Position numbers and translations under genes: made by a program
Assembly: GCA_964622715.1 (NCBI GenBank)
Contig: CAZURR010000011.1
Coordinates: 1 to 43,019, forward strand
Length of the DNA stretch: 43,019 nucleotides
Source of the DNA: Hyphomicrobium_A sp964622715
GTDB lineage: Bacteria; Pseudomonadota; Alphaproteobacteria; Rhizobiales; Hyphomicrobiaceae
Direction: 5' to 3'
The notes under the pieces: model-generated
The model's input: only the letters and a program-made list of their open reading frames with translations
Told to the model about the DNA's origin: nothing
The model's database searches: none
Part shown: positions 1 to 6,883 of the stretch, piece by piece
Layout of the letters: every line of letters begins with the position of its first letter
Position numbering within the stretch: position 1 is the stretch's first letter

Positions 1-701
1 TCAATCGTCAATCCAATGAGATAGGCTGCGACTGCCACAAGCACCAACTGAATCCATGGGCTTGCTGGGAAACCCTGCCATATCGCCAGAATGGCCGCCA
101 CGGCCCATACGATCGTCATCGCCAATGTCAGGAGCCGCAAGCGCACTACCCTCATGGGATGCACCCAGCGCATCGGCACAAACGTAAGCACGACGGCGGA
201 GGCGACAATCGCATAGGTCACCCACGGCGATGTGGCTAAGGCAAAGATATAGAACGCAATGATGTTCCAAACAGCAGGAAAACCGATGAAACTGTAGTCG
301 GCACCCTTGCTGGCCAGGTCGGAGAAGTGAAAAAGCGACGACAGCAAGATCAGCGCGGCAAAGACCAGACCCAGCGGCCCCTCCAAGAAGCCTGCACGTA
401 GCAACGCCAGTGCCGGCACGAAGACGTAGGTTACATAGTCGACAACCAGATCCAGCCGTTCCCCGCTAAAGCGCGGCAGACGTTCCTCTACACGCGTGAG
501 GCGCGCGAAGCTGCCATCAATGGCGTCGATGAAGAGGGCAAGCCCCAGCCAAGCGAACATGCGCTCCCAGGCGCCGTCGAAGGCGGCCAATGCAGCCAGG
601 AGCCCGCACACGGCCCCGAGAGCCGTAAAAAAGTGCACGCCCGCTGCTGCCAGCCGGAAGAACCGTTGTCCCGCCACGACACCCTTCAGCACTGACGCCA
701 T
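1..701 (-). CDS. pcs: Phosphatidylcholine synthase, 3' end cut by window edge
   Basis: This integral membrane enzyme condenses free choline with CDP-diacylglycerol to give phosphatidylcholine and CMP, the one-step PC route of Rhizobiales and relatives. I read 233 codons from an ATG at 699-701; the frame is open to base 1, so only a few C-terminal residues are missing (family members are about 240 aa). The CDP-alcohol phosphotransferase signature is visible at residues 62-88 as DG-x2-AR-x12-G-x3-D-x3-D (D62, G63, A66, R67, G80, D84, D88); the 12-residue spacing is the Pcs variant rather than the usual 8. Flanking residues (LGLALFIDAIDG, DYVTYVFVPA, GFPAVWN) resemble the Sinorhizobium enzyme as I remember it. 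Several hydrophobic helices follow. The same-strand gene at 775-1035 lies 73 bases upstream. Confidence 0.9.
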   Translation of the reverse strand, partial: MASVLKGVVAGQRFFRLAAAGVHFFTALGAVCGLLAALAAFDGAWERMFAWLGLALFIDAIDGSFARLTRVEERLPRFSGERLDLVVDYVTYVFVPALALLRAGFLEGPLGLVFAALILLSSLFHFSDLASKGADYSFIGFPAVWNIIAFYIFALATSPWVTYAIVASAVVLTFVPMRWVHPMRVVRLRLLTLAMTIVWAVAAILAIWQGFPASPWIQLVLVAVAAYLIGLTI

Positions 702-774
702 GTCGATTACCGGGGCGCTGATGCCTCAGCAGCCCCGGTGACGCGTCCGAGATGACGGATACTCGATGTTGTTG

Positions 775-1035
775 CTATGGCGTAGTGGCAGGCTCGCTGC
801 TCGGCTCCGTGGCCTCAGGAGCGGGCTCTGCCGCAGGAGCGGGCTCTGCGGCCGGAGCAGGCGCCTTCGCCGCCGGGGCAGTCGCCGCAGGCGGTGGCGC
901 TGGTGCTGTCTCGGTCGCCGCCGGGGGCGCAGCCATCTTCTCAGGTGCAGGTTTCTTGTCGTTGACCAGCATCATGTAGGCAACAATGGCAATGATCACT
1001 ACCACCGCTGCCACGACGATCGTGCGGGTATCCAT
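775..1035 (-). CDS. Small single-span membrane protein with Ala/Pro-rich tail
   Basis: An 86-residue protein of unknown function. The ATG at 1033-1035 is preceded by a strong ribosome binding site, GGGAGG on the minus strand at 1045-1050 with nine bases of spacing. Residues about 6-24 form one transmembrane helix (MDTRTIVVAAVV..., then VAYMML), followed by a charged stop-transfer NDKK and an almost purely Ala/Pro/Glu tail with repeated PAPAAEPA units. The architecture suggests a membrane-tethered flexible spacer, with the tail probably in the periplasm, but nothing identifies a partner. The Met-1 to TM distance is too short for a typical secreted signal peptide with a cleavage site. It is 73 bases upstream of pcs on the same strand and could be cotranscribed. 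Scaffold gap sequence begins 48 bases upstream, so its promoter may be lost. Confidence 0.7.
   Translation of the reverse strand: MDTRTIVVAAVVVIIAIVAYMMLVNDKKPAPEKMAAPPAATETAPAPPPAATAPAAKAPAPAAEPAPAAEPAPEATEPSSEPATTP
816..849. repeat. Two direct copies of a 16-base unit, period 18
   Basis: CAGGAGCGGGCTCTGC occurs at 816-831 and again at 834-849. It encodes the repeated hexapeptide-like AAEPAP stretch of the small minus-strand protein, so it is low-complexity coding DNA rather than a mobile or CRISPR repeat. Confidence 0.8.
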
Positions 1036-1083
1036 AACACTTTTCCTCCCTTGGAATTCAGTCGCAACGGCACCAAGATAACC

Positions 1084-1183
1084 NNNNNNNNNNNNNNNNN
1101 NNNNNNNNNNNNNNNNNNNNNNNNNNNNNNNNNNNNNNNNNNNNNNNNNNNNNNNNNNNNNNNNNNNNNNNNNNNNNNNNNNN
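1084..1183. other. Scaffold gap (100 N)
   Basis: Exactly 100 unknown bases, the conventional placeholder for a gap of unknown length. Nothing can be said about genes inside it, and the linkage of the porin to the genes on its left rests on scaffolding. The real gene-free stretch 1036-1348 holds this gap, a hairpin at 1235-1256 and the porin terminator. Confidence 0.98.
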
Positions 1184-1234
1184 GGCTGGGTTAAGTCCGA
1201 TTGAAGAATCGTCGACGAAGTGTGCCCAGAAAGC

Positions 1235-1256
1235 CATGTTGCGGAACAGCAACATG
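1235..1256. other. Perfect 8-bp inverted repeat, hairpin candidate
   Basis: CATGTTGC (1235-1242), loop GGAACA, GCAACATG (1249-1256). There is no T-tract on either side, so it does not look like an intrinsic terminator. It lies between the porin terminator and the gap. Function unknown. Confidence 0.45.
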
Positions 1257-1287
1257 CAAACCGCATTATAGTATAGTCGCCAGAAGT

Positions 1288-1323
1288 AGAAAAGAGCCGC
1301 CCTGCGACACAGGACGGCTCTTG
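1288..1323 (-). terminator. Intrinsic terminator of the porin gene
   Basis: A 12-bp stem with one mismatch (AGAGCCGCCCTG at 1293-1304 against CAGGACGGCTCT at 1310-1321), a five-base loop, and on the minus strand a TTTTC tail just after the stem. It starts about 26 bases beyond the porin stop codon. Confidence 0.85.
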
Positions 1324-1348
1324 CAAGTTGGGAGTAGCGCTAGCAAGT

Positions 1349-2737
1349 TCAGAAGTAGATGACGGCACCCGTCATAAGGACTTGGAAGTTTTCTAATGGG
1401 TTGGACGCAGCAACGACACCGGTCGTGTTGTCGATTAAGGTCAAATCGAAGTCGTAGTTCCGATAGAGGCCATAGAGTTTCATCTCTGCAGCATCGATTT
1501 TTTGCATGACCCCTGCGCCCCAGTACCGAACCTCGCTGCTGAAAATGCTCGCTTCGTTAACGAAGGGATTGATTGGATCGTCAGCGTTAGGCTCAACCTC
1601 CTGAGTAATCCCGCCGCCCCAATACTTGTAGTACTGACCGAAAATCGTGGTCTTCCCCAGCGGATGCCATTGTTGTTGGATGCCGGTCTCTGCCGCCCAG
1701 AACTTGTAGGTATTATCGACGCCTGTTCCGACGAAAATAGGATTGAACCGAATGTTGTCATCCCACATCTGACCGGCCCCAAAGTTGGCGTACAGACCGC
1801 TATGCGTGTCTAAGATGCTGATCGATCCGCCCACACCTTGGCAGTCCGCATCGTTGCCGAATATAGTCGGGTCATTCGAAGGACAGCCGTGGAAGTCAGC
1901 GGTATCTATATTGGAGGTATTCTGCATGTAAGCGATACCGGCTTCCACTTCGATCGTGCCGAACTTGTTTTCATAGAGGGCACCAATTGCCCCAGCGTCA
2001 TCTCCACCCCAGGCGGCGCCTATCTTAAAGCCATGCCACTCCGGTGTATAATAGGTAACCGAGTCGATACGATCTCCCTCCCCAGGCGCGGATCCAGTGC
2101 GTGCGATTAAGCGGCGCCATTGGAGACCATCGGGGGAAGCCGGAGACCCCTTGGCGACAAGGAAAAACCCGCCACCATAATCTTCCGCGTCCGAATACTT
2201 GCCAACATCGCCGGTGCCCGCAAGGTTCGCCTTCGTGATATCTTTTGTAATGTTTTTCTGTAGGCCAACTCCGAATTTACCCCACGTCTTGCTCTCGAGG
2301 CCCCACTCGGCATGACGCGTGTCGAGTGCACCTTTTTCACCACCAATCGGATCGAATTGATTACTACGTTTCGAGTTGGCAGTACGAATGCCGATCTCAA
2401 TCTTGAAATAGGCCGACCAATCGTCTGAGATCTTTGCCTTGCCCTTAAATCCGAACCGCGTACGCGATGCGTCGTTCGTGACGACGTAAGCATTTTCCTC
2501 TTGGCCATCGTCCCAGAACATCACCGCCTGGTTCACTTTGCCGTAAACGGTGAGCGAAACGTTGCGGCTGCCCTTGCGGACCGTTGTCGCCTCGAGATCG
2601 GCAATCCGCTCTTCCAGATCGGCACAGCAGTCGCCGCCCAAATCGGCAGCCTGAACCGTGACTGACCCTGCGAAAAGAATTCCCCCAGCAGCGAGAATGG
2701 GCATCCACCCCGCCGAGCTTCCAATTACCCCGACCAT
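1349..2737 (-). CDS. Outer membrane porin
   Basis: A 462-residue general porin of the alphaproteobacterial porin family, forming a beta-barrel channel for small hydrophilic solutes in the outer membrane. The start is an ATG at 2735-2737 with a GAGGGGAG ribosome site eight bases upstream. Residues 1-30 look like a signal peptide ending VQAA. The mature N terminus begins with a short coiled coil (DLEERIADLEATT) after a CC pair, typical of Rhizobiales porins, followed by SLTVYGKVNQAVMFWDDG, the usual first barrel strand. Alternating aromatic/polar strands run to the end and the last residue is Phe (GAVIYF), the outer membrane assembly signal. Four additional Cys occur in the second half (CPSN, DCQG), probably a loop. 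It is monocistronic: own terminator downstream and a long leader upstream. Confidence 0.93.
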   Translation of the reverse strand: MVGVIGSSAGWMPILAAGGILFAGSVTVQAADLGGDCCADLEERIADLEATTVRKGSRNVSLTVYGKVNQAVMFWDDGQEENAYVVTNDASRTRFGFKGKAKISDDWSAYFKIEIGIRTANSKRSNQFDPIGGEKGALDTRHAEWGLESKTWGKFGVGLQKNITKDITKANLAGTGDVGKYSDAEDYGGGFFLVAKGSPASPDGLQWRRLIARTGSAPGEGDRIDSVTYYTPEWHGFKIGAAWGGDDAGAIGALYENKFGTIEVEAGIAYMQNTSNIDTADFHGCPSNDPTIFGNDADCQGVGGSISILDTHSGLYANFGAGQMWDDNIRFNPIFVGTGVDNTYKFWAAETGIQQQWHPLGKTTIFGQYYKYWGGGITQEVEPNADDPINPFVNEASIFSSEVRYWGAGVMQKIDAAEMKLYGLYRNYDFDLTLIDNTTGVVAASNPLENFQVLMTGAVIYF

Positions 2738-2832
2738 GAACCAGCTCCCCTCAGGTGCGCGTCTACTTGCTAATTGATCGACATGATTCGCGATCCAGAG
2801 ACCACAACCTCGTACCGTTCAGCCCATCCCGC

Positions 2833-2864
2833 AGCGCAACTGCGCTCGCGTTGATGCTTCAACG
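2833..2864. promoter_or_regulatory. Two adjacent small hairpins in the porin / hydroxylase divergent region
   Basis: AGCGCA-AC-TGCGCT (2833-2846) and CGTTGA-TGCT-TCAACG (2849-2864) are perfect six-base-arm inverted repeats side by side, about 100-130 bases upstream of the porin start on its strand. The region 2738-3018 has no convincing gene and must contain promoters of two divergent genes. Whether these are protein-binding sites or part of a structured porin leader cannot be told from sequence. Confidence 0.4.
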
Positions 2865-3018
2865 TGCACATGACTAACCCGCTGATTGCGGGACCGTAAA
2901 CTGCTAAAGCTTGTATGACAGTTTGTGACAAAGTCGCGTGGCAGCGCCGACACGAGGGCATTGAAATTCATACAGAAAATTACAATTGTGAGTGCAATGT
3001 AACGACTATCGAGGTGTC

Positions 3019-4236
3019 ATGAAATCTGATGTGGGCGTTGTTGGGGGCGGACCGGCCGGCCTCGCGGCCGCCTTAAGTGCTGCGCAATGCGGCGTGAACG
3101 TTGTCGTTCTGGCCCCTCCGCCGTTGCAGACAGACAACCGAACAGCTGCACTGTTTACCGGTTCGGTGCGCCTTTTGGAGAATCTTGGCGTTTGGGAGAA
3201 CTGCTGCGCCGCCGCGGAGCCGTTGCGCGCGATTCGTATCGTCGACGACACCGGCTCCTTATGGCGTGCGCCCGAGGTTCTATTTTCCGCCTCTGAAGTT
3301 GGGCTTGAGACCTTCGGCTATAACGTGCCCAACCTTTCGCTCGTCGAGGCACTGCACGCGCAGGCGGCGGCAACCAAAATTTTGAGCGTGATGAAAACAG
3401 CTGGTGTCAGGGAACTCGACATCGGCACCGACCAAGTCAGCCTCAAGCTCGCCGAAGGGCATCAGGTGAGGGTGCGCCTCGTCATTGGCGCTGATGGTCG
3501 CAACTCGCTCAGCCGACAAGCGGCAGGGATCGCTGCGCGGACATGGACCTACGAGCAAGGCGCGCTGACCTGCACCTTTAGCCATCTACGCCCGCACGAT
3601 GGCATATCAACCGAGTTTCACCGTGTGGGCGGTCCCTTAACGGTGGTGCCCGCACCCGGCCGCACATCTAGTCTGGTGTGGGTCGAGCGCTGTGCCGTTG
3701 CCCGGCGTTTGGCCGACCTCGACGATACAACATTTCGCGATGCACTCGAGACACGCCTGCAAGGCCTGCTTGGTCCCATTGAAGAGGTAAGCACGCGCAG
3801 GCTCTTTCCCCTTTCCGGACTCAAAGCTGATGCTGCGGGCCAAAACCGGGTGGCCCTCGTCGGTGAGGCCGCACACGTGATGCCACCTATAGGTGCACAG
3901 GGTCTCAATCTTGGACTGCGCGACGCAGCCATCCTCGCTGATTGCATTGGTGATGCGCTCAACCGCGACCACGACATTGGCGGAACAGAAACGCTTGCCG
4001 CTTACTCACGCGCGCGTACCTTTGATATTGCCACGCGGGCCTGGTCAATCGACGTACTCAACCACAGTCTGATTTCTGAGTTTCTCCCTGTACAATTGAT
4101 GCGCGGTCTGGGCTTGCATGCCCTCAAGGCCATTGGACCCCTGCGCAGGCTGGCAATCCGCGAGGGACTTGCCCCCTCATTCGCAACACCCCGTCTGATG
4201 CGTTTTGAAGGAAAATCAGCAGCACACACATCTTGA
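3019..4236 (+). CDS. UbiH/COQ6-type FAD-dependent hydroxylase
   Basis: A 405-residue flavoprotein monooxygenase of the UbiH/UbiF/VisC group, which hydroxylates the ring of ubiquinone precursors using O2 and NAD(P)H. Three FAD signatures are seen: the N-terminal dinucleotide fold VVGGGPAG (residues 7-14), the DG motif LVIGADGRNS (154-163) and the second FAD motif GEAAHVMPPIGAQGLN (282-297). I prefer the ATG at 3019, with GAGG just upstream, since the FAD fold then starts at the usual place; a GTG at 2992 in the same frame would add nine residues. Which ring position it acts on cannot be decided. The acyltransferase gene follows 94 bases on. A neighbour relation with ubiquinone genes is not seen here. 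Confidence 0.88.
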   Translation: MKSDVGVVGGGPAGLAAALSAAQCGVNVVVLAPPPLQTDNRTAALFTGSVRLLENLGVWENCCAAAEPLRAIRIVDDTGSLWRAPEVLFSASEVGLETFGYNVPNLSLVEALHAQAAATKILSVMKTAGVRELDIGTDQVSLKLAEGHQVRVRLVIGADGRNSLSRQAAGIAARTWTYEQGALTCTFSHLRPHDGISTEFHRVGGPLTVVPAPGRTSSLVWVERCAVARRLADLDDTTFRDALETRLQGLLGPIEEVSTRRLFPLSGLKADAAGQNRVALVGEAAHVMPPIGAQGLNLGLRDAAILADCIGDALNRDHDIGGTETLAAYSRARTFDIATRAWSIDVLNHSLISEFLPVQLMRGLGLHALKAIGPLRRLAIREGLAPSFATPRLMRFEGKSAAHTS

Positions 4237-4330
4237 CGAGGAAGGACGCGGTTGGCATCACCCCAGATCTTGCGCATATCAAATTCGCCAGGCTGTCTCA
4301 AAGGCCGCTCGAGCCCCAAATGCCTCTGCA

Positions 4331-5245
4331 ATGACGACAATCGACAGACTGCAGGATCTGCAATACCGACTCGAATACCTCGGGCTCCGCTTCGTTGCAG
4401 GAATCTTCCGCGCGCTACCCCTCAACGTGGCAACGCGAATATCCGCATCTTGCTGGCGCCGGTTGGCCCCTATCGTCAACCCGAAGCGGCATGCGCGCGC
4501 CCTCGATAACCTTGCCATCGCGTTTCCCGAAAGAAGCGAAGAAGAGCGCCGCGCCATCGCGCTGGCGCATTGGGAGAACCTCGGCCGCGTGATGGCGGAG
4601 ACGATGCGTATCGACCGCTTTTTCGCCGAGCCCGAGCGCATCGACATTGTCAGCCAGAATATCTTTTCGCGCTACAAGGACAAACTTGGTGCTGCCGTCG
4701 GTGTCAGTCTGCATATGGGCAATTGGGAGCTGGCAATCCTGCCGTTCACCTGGGCCGGTGCGAATCCGGCGGCCGTTTACCGATCCGTGAATAACCCTTA
4801 TGTCGATCAGTATCTGCGCGATCAGCGCAAGGGTCTCTACCCTGACGGGCTCTTCGGGCGCGGCAAAGTCGGCGAGCACGGCGATGACCAGAAGACGGCG
4901 CGCGCGATCATGGATTATGTGCGGCGCGGTGGCCGCCTCGGCCTTGTGTGTGATCTCTACGACCGCAAAGGGATCCCCGTGCCCTTTTTCGGCAAGGACG
5001 CCAATACGCAAGCGATCGCGGCAATGATTGCGCGGCGCGTGGGTGCCCGGATCTGGCTGTCTCGCTGCAAGCGCATCGGGACCCAAAGCCGTTTCGAGAT
5101 TGAGCTCAAGGAGTTGCGCGTGCCGCGTACGGCCAATCAGGCGGAGGACATCCGCTGGGTCATGGTTCACATGCAAGAACAATTCGAGAGCTGGATCCTC
5201 GAGGCGCCTGAACAGTGGATGTGGAGCAACAGGCGCTGGAGCTGA
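4331..5245 (+). CDS. LpxL/HtrB-type lysophospholipid or lipid A acyltransferase
   Basis: A 304-residue member of the lipid A biosynthesis acyltransferase family, which transfers a fatty acyl chain from acyl-ACP to a lipid A precursor or another lipid at the inner membrane. The catalytic HX4D/E motif is present as HMGNWE (H128 to E133), and the family pattern after it (AAVYRSVNNPYVDQYL, then GRLGLVCDLYDRKGIPVPFF, then PEQWMWSNRRW at the C terminus) is intact. An N-terminal hydrophobic segment around residues 15-35 would anchor it. The ATG at 4331 gives the normal family start; an upstream in-frame ATG at 4205 would overlap the hydroxylase gene and add 42 residues that do not look like the family. 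Its ribosome site is weak, so translation may be coupled to the upstream gene. Confidence 0.88.
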   Translation: MTTIDRLQDLQYRLEYLGLRFVAGIFRALPLNVATRISASCWRRLAPIVNPKRHARALDNLAIAFPERSEEERRAIALAHWENLGRVMAETMRIDRFFAEPERIDIVSQNIFSRYKDKLGAAVGVSLHMGNWELAILPFTWAGANPAAVYRSVNNPYVDQYLRDQRKGLYPDGLFGRGKVGEHGDDQKTARAIMDYVRRGGRLGLVCDLYDRKGIPVPFFGKDANTQAIAAMIARRVGARIWLSRCKRIGTQSRFEIELKELRVPRTANQAEDIRWVMVHMQEQFESWILEAPEQWMWSNRRWS

Positions 5246-5343
5246 ATCCGCGCTCAGGCAAGGTTTCCACTGATCAGTTGCACCTTCACCGCTGCGGCGC
5301 GGGCCCATGTCGTGGTAAGCATCCTGCGTCGCTGGCATTTGCG

Positions 5344-5352
5344 AGGGGGAGG
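5344..5352 (+). promoter_or_regulatory. Ribosome binding site for a TTG start
   Basis: AGGGGGAGG five bases before TTG at 5358. No ATG or GTG lies in a better position, so this site decides the start of the PPC-domain protein. Confidence 0.75.
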
Positions 5353-5357
5353 CTGCT

Positions 5358-6728
5358 TTGACTGATTCAACCGGCAAGAAGCCATCAGGTTCACCCAATC
5401 GATCACTGTTCGCTCAGTATGCCATTCCGATCGGCACGATGGGCGGCACACTTGCCCTCATGGCTATCGTCTATCTCGGCTACGATCTCGCCAAAAGTGA
5501 GTTGGCGCCGTGCGAGTCGATTTTCCAGCAGACCTCTGTTGGTCTGTCGACCAGCATCAAGTTCTTGAAGACTGAGGGCCAGTTGCAGATCGGCCGCGAG
5601 CAGCTCACCGATCTTGATGAGCGCGCGCAGATGGCAGCGCTCAACCTCAAGACCTGCTGCATGGTACTGGACGCGGGCCGGCTCGACCCAGAACAATTCC
5701 TGCAATGTAAGGGCAAAGCGCGCGCTTACGAATCTCGCGTGGAGGACATCGCTGAACTCGTGCGCTCTGCGGTAAGAGAAGGGATCACGACCGGTACCAT
5801 CGCGGCAAATGCCGCACCTGCATCTCTACCGCCGGTGAGGGAAGCCAAGGTCAACCAGACCATTGAAGCGAAGATCAACAAGGAAGTCGAAGCCGCGCGC
5901 ACCATCTCACGCGAGTTCAACCAGAAAGTGGTCCAAGTAACCAAGGAGCAGGCGCTGCAGACGCTAAAGGCGACACCGCCGCGCAATATTGCCATCGAAG
6001 CCCAAGAAAGCGAGCCCAATAACGACGTGCTCACGACGAATGAGATTGCGCTTGGCAAATGGGTCACGGCCTCGGTCGGTGCACCAAAGGATGCCGACTT
6101 CTACACCTTCACCACACCAGAGACGCATCGCGATTGGATTCGCGTCGAGTTGCAGAACCGCTCCACGACGTTGGAACCTCAGTTGATGTTGTACGACGCT
6201 CAAAAGACGCACCTTGGAACGCAGGTAAATAAGACCAGTGGTGCCGACCTTACCTACAGCTTCGTTGCGGCGCCGAAGACCAAGTACGTCGTTCGCGCTA
6301 GCAACTATTATGGCGAGAACGTCGGTGTGTACCTGATCCGCGTCGTGCCTTCGAAGGCTTATGATGCGCACGAGCCGAATGGCGATATCTTGAAAGCTAA
6401 GAAAATTGATTTCGGCGCTACGTTAGAGGCCAGCGTCATGGATAAACATGACATGGACTACTATGTGATCAAGACCGGCGACGCGGAAGCTAACGTCCGC
6501 ATTGACCTTGAAAACCGTTCCACGACTTTGCGGCCTGAGATCGGTCTCTACGACGCCAATAAGACCTGGGTTGGCCACCAGATAAACAAGACGGGGGGCG
6601 GAGACGCGAGTTACACGTTCAAGGCACAGCCAAACACTAAGTATTACATCCGGATTAGGGATTATTATGGGGATGCAGCCGGCGACTACACGATGATCTT
6701 AAGTACCGAACCGCTTAAGAAGGGATAG
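5358..6728 (+). CDS. Membrane-anchored protein with two tandem PPC domains
   Basis: A 456-residue protein starting at TTG behind a very strong ribosome site. Residues 21-42 form a transmembrane helix, so the bulk should be periplasmic. Residues about 45-215 are helical, with Cys at 52, 102, 103 and 119 and a coiled-coil-like stretch (KINKEVEAARTISREFNQ). Two pre-peptidase C-terminal (PPC) beta-sandwich domains follow, residues about 217-335 and 336-456, clearly duplicated: each begins with an EPN motif, carries DxDxY (DADFYTF / DMDYYVI), ENRSTTL or QNRSTTL, an LYDAxKT turn, NKT, and ends TKYxxRxxxYYG. PPC domains usually accompany secreted proteases; no catalytic domain is present here, so a binding or structural role is likelier. 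It follows the acyltransferase by 112 bases on the same strand. Confidence 0.75.
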   Translation: MTDSTGKKPSGSPNRSLFAQYAIPIGTMGGTLALMAIVYLGYDLAKSELAPCESIFQQTSVGLSTSIKFLKTEGQLQIGREQLTDLDERAQMAALNLKTCCMVLDAGRLDPEQFLQCKGKARAYESRVEDIAELVRSAVREGITTGTIAANAAPASLPPVREAKVNQTIEAKINKEVEAARTISREFNQKVVQVTKEQALQTLKATPPRNIAIEAQESEPNNDVLTTNEIALGKWVTASVGAPKDADFYTFTTPETHRDWIRVELQNRSTTLEPQLMLYDAQKTHLGTQVNKTSGADLTYSFVAAPKTKYVVRASNYYGENVGVYLIRVVPSKAYDAHEPNGDILKAKKIDFGATLEASVMDKHDMDYYVIKTGDAEANVRIDLENRSTTLRPEIGLYDANKTWVGHQINKTGGGDASYTFKAQPNTKYYIRIRDYYGDAAGDYTMILSTEPLKKG

Positions 6729-6762
6729 CCATCTAACCATAAGGTCCACGCGCAACCTTTCA

Positions 6763-6830
6763 GTCAAACGCTGTGGATTTCCGCGGCAGCCCGATGCGAT
6801 CGCGGGGTGGAATCGCCGCACAGCGTTGAC
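6763..6830. promoter_or_regulatory. Long inverted repeat upstream of mcl
   Basis: GTCAAACGCTGTG (6763-6775) pairs with CACAGCGTTGAC (6819-6830) with a single bulged A; the 43-base spacer holds further symmetry, including GCGATCGC at 6796-6803. It ends 53 bases before the mcl start codon. No T-tract follows, so it is more likely an operator or structured leader than a terminator of the preceding gene. This is a sequence observation; no regulator is identified. Confidence 0.5.
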
Positions 6831-6883
6831 TCACGCCCGCCTAACAATAGAGTGCGCCGCGCCGCAATTTAGGAGCCCTATCG

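Noticed and set aside
816..849. Possible CRISPR or VNTR array
   Set aside because: Only two copies, adjacent without spacers, and they encode the AAEPAP repeats of a coding sequence.
2770..2961. Short minus-strand frame upstream of the porin
   Set aside because: No ribosome site, no family likeness, and it spans the two hairpins of the control region.
4415..5398. Long minus-strand open frame (327 codons) antisense to the acyltransferase gene
   Set aside because: High-GC shadow frame; it covers a well conserved plus-strand enzyme with an intact catalytic motif and has no family likeness or ribosome site.
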